Shown here one piece after another: positions 63,631-64,000 of a stretch of DNA of 64,000 nt. Location: the NCBI GenBank assembly GCA_973895155.1, contig OZ316893.1:16554001-16618000 (forward strand), written 5' to 3'. Source of the stretch: Marsupella aquatica. Lineage: Eukaryota > Marchantiophyta. Below the pieces are notes generated by a model. The model saw only the letters and a program-made list of their open reading frames with translations, was not told where the DNA came from and did no database searches. The position numbers were made by a program, and so were the translations under genes. Positions within the stretch are counted from its first letter, which is position 1. Each line of letters opens with the position of its first letter.

Positions 63631-64000
63631 TGGTTAGCAGAGGGTGTGAGCAAGCATCGCGAGAGGCAGTTGAGTCAACAACATCTTTTTGATTAAGCTT
63701 AACGATAGAATAGCTGTCATTAGGCGCCGATTAGCGGCGCAATAGAAAGAATCAGGACAGGATCAGTTAGGATCAGCCGATGTAGGATAGAGTCCATCAA
63801 CAGACTAGAATTTTGGTCAGTATACTTAGCCATTGCCACCCCGGTCAGCGCCCCTTGCCACTGACGGTCAACCGGTCAGAAGAAGTGCGGCCGGTTAGTC
63901 AGAAGGTAGTTAGTCAGTAGGCATTACCCCAGGAGGTAGTATCTTCCGGCTCCTTTTTGCAAACATAGTATTTAGGCTTCCCCTTCCGCTGTGGGAGGGG
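63631..64000. other. 3' flank of copy C, no gene seen
   Basis: Contains several GGTTAGTCAG/GGTCAACCGGTCAG-like words (63840-63920) that look like a small direct-repeat cluster. Position relative to the coiled-coil frame is that of the promoter-like block in copy A, but I see no clear match. Confidence 0.3.

Overview
The window looks like transposon-dense nuclear DNA of a plant-lineage (streptophyte) genome. The evidence is a CACTA (En/Spm) element with TNP2-type and TNPA-like genes, a Ty1/copia element primed by initiator-Met tRNA, a Ty3/gypsy element primed by a tRNA-Asp-like primer, and clear GT-AG introns. I recognise no rRNA, tRNA, CRISPR array or bacterial operon. The species cannot be fixed from the sequence; early-diverging lineages (bryophyte, lycophyte, fern, charophyte) seem at least as likely as a flowering plant, but that is inference.

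Layout. (1) 1-10316: a single-exon tandem-BRCT gene (555-1433), then a CACTA element: TNP2-type transposase (three exons, two nonsense codons) and a many-exon TNPA-like gene. It ends at a GTCAC/GTGAC-rich subterminal array and a CACTA-type terminus at 10312-10316. (2) About 10.4-55.6 kb: an old mosaic unit, called unit M here. It has a minus-strand DDE/MULE-like transposase pseudogene (about 26.1 kb down to 23.1 kb, perhaps continuing at 11.9-10.7 kb). Divergent to it, on the plus strand, is a split gene (28.4-55.5 kb) with a ParB-like N-terminal region and a DNA N6/N4-methyltransferase-like C-terminal region. Unit M carries about 19 copies of a near-palindrome, TAGCGCCnGGCGCTA, that I do not find in the elements inserted into it. 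(3) Two copies of another repeat family, called family K (a globular domain, a linker and a long coiled coil), sit inside unit M. Copy A (about 12.0-23.0 kb, plus) was itself hit by a copia element (12823-19419, target duplication GGTTG). Copy B (about 53.3-34.5 kb, minus) was hit by a 14.8-kb gypsy element (36915-51737, target duplication GTCAG). Copy B and its gypsy lie inside one 23-kb intron of the ParB/methyltransferase gene, and the exons on each side still join in phase. (4) 55.6-64 kb: retrotransposon gag debris, a second decayed CACTA transposase holding a short inverted-repeat element, and a third, distant family K copy rich in TAG codons.

Inferred order of events: unit M is oldest, then the family K insertions, then the copia and gypsy insertions. 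Copia LTRs differ at about 2 of 475 positions. Gypsy LTRs differ at a handful of positions in 4.1 kb plus one tandem-repeat unit. Both retrotransposons are young but carry coding lesions.

Most notable: a ParB-methyltransferase gene next to a transposase, the dispersed palindrome that marks that unit, and a 618-residue coiled-coil ORF lying wholly inside each 4.1-kb gypsy LTR.
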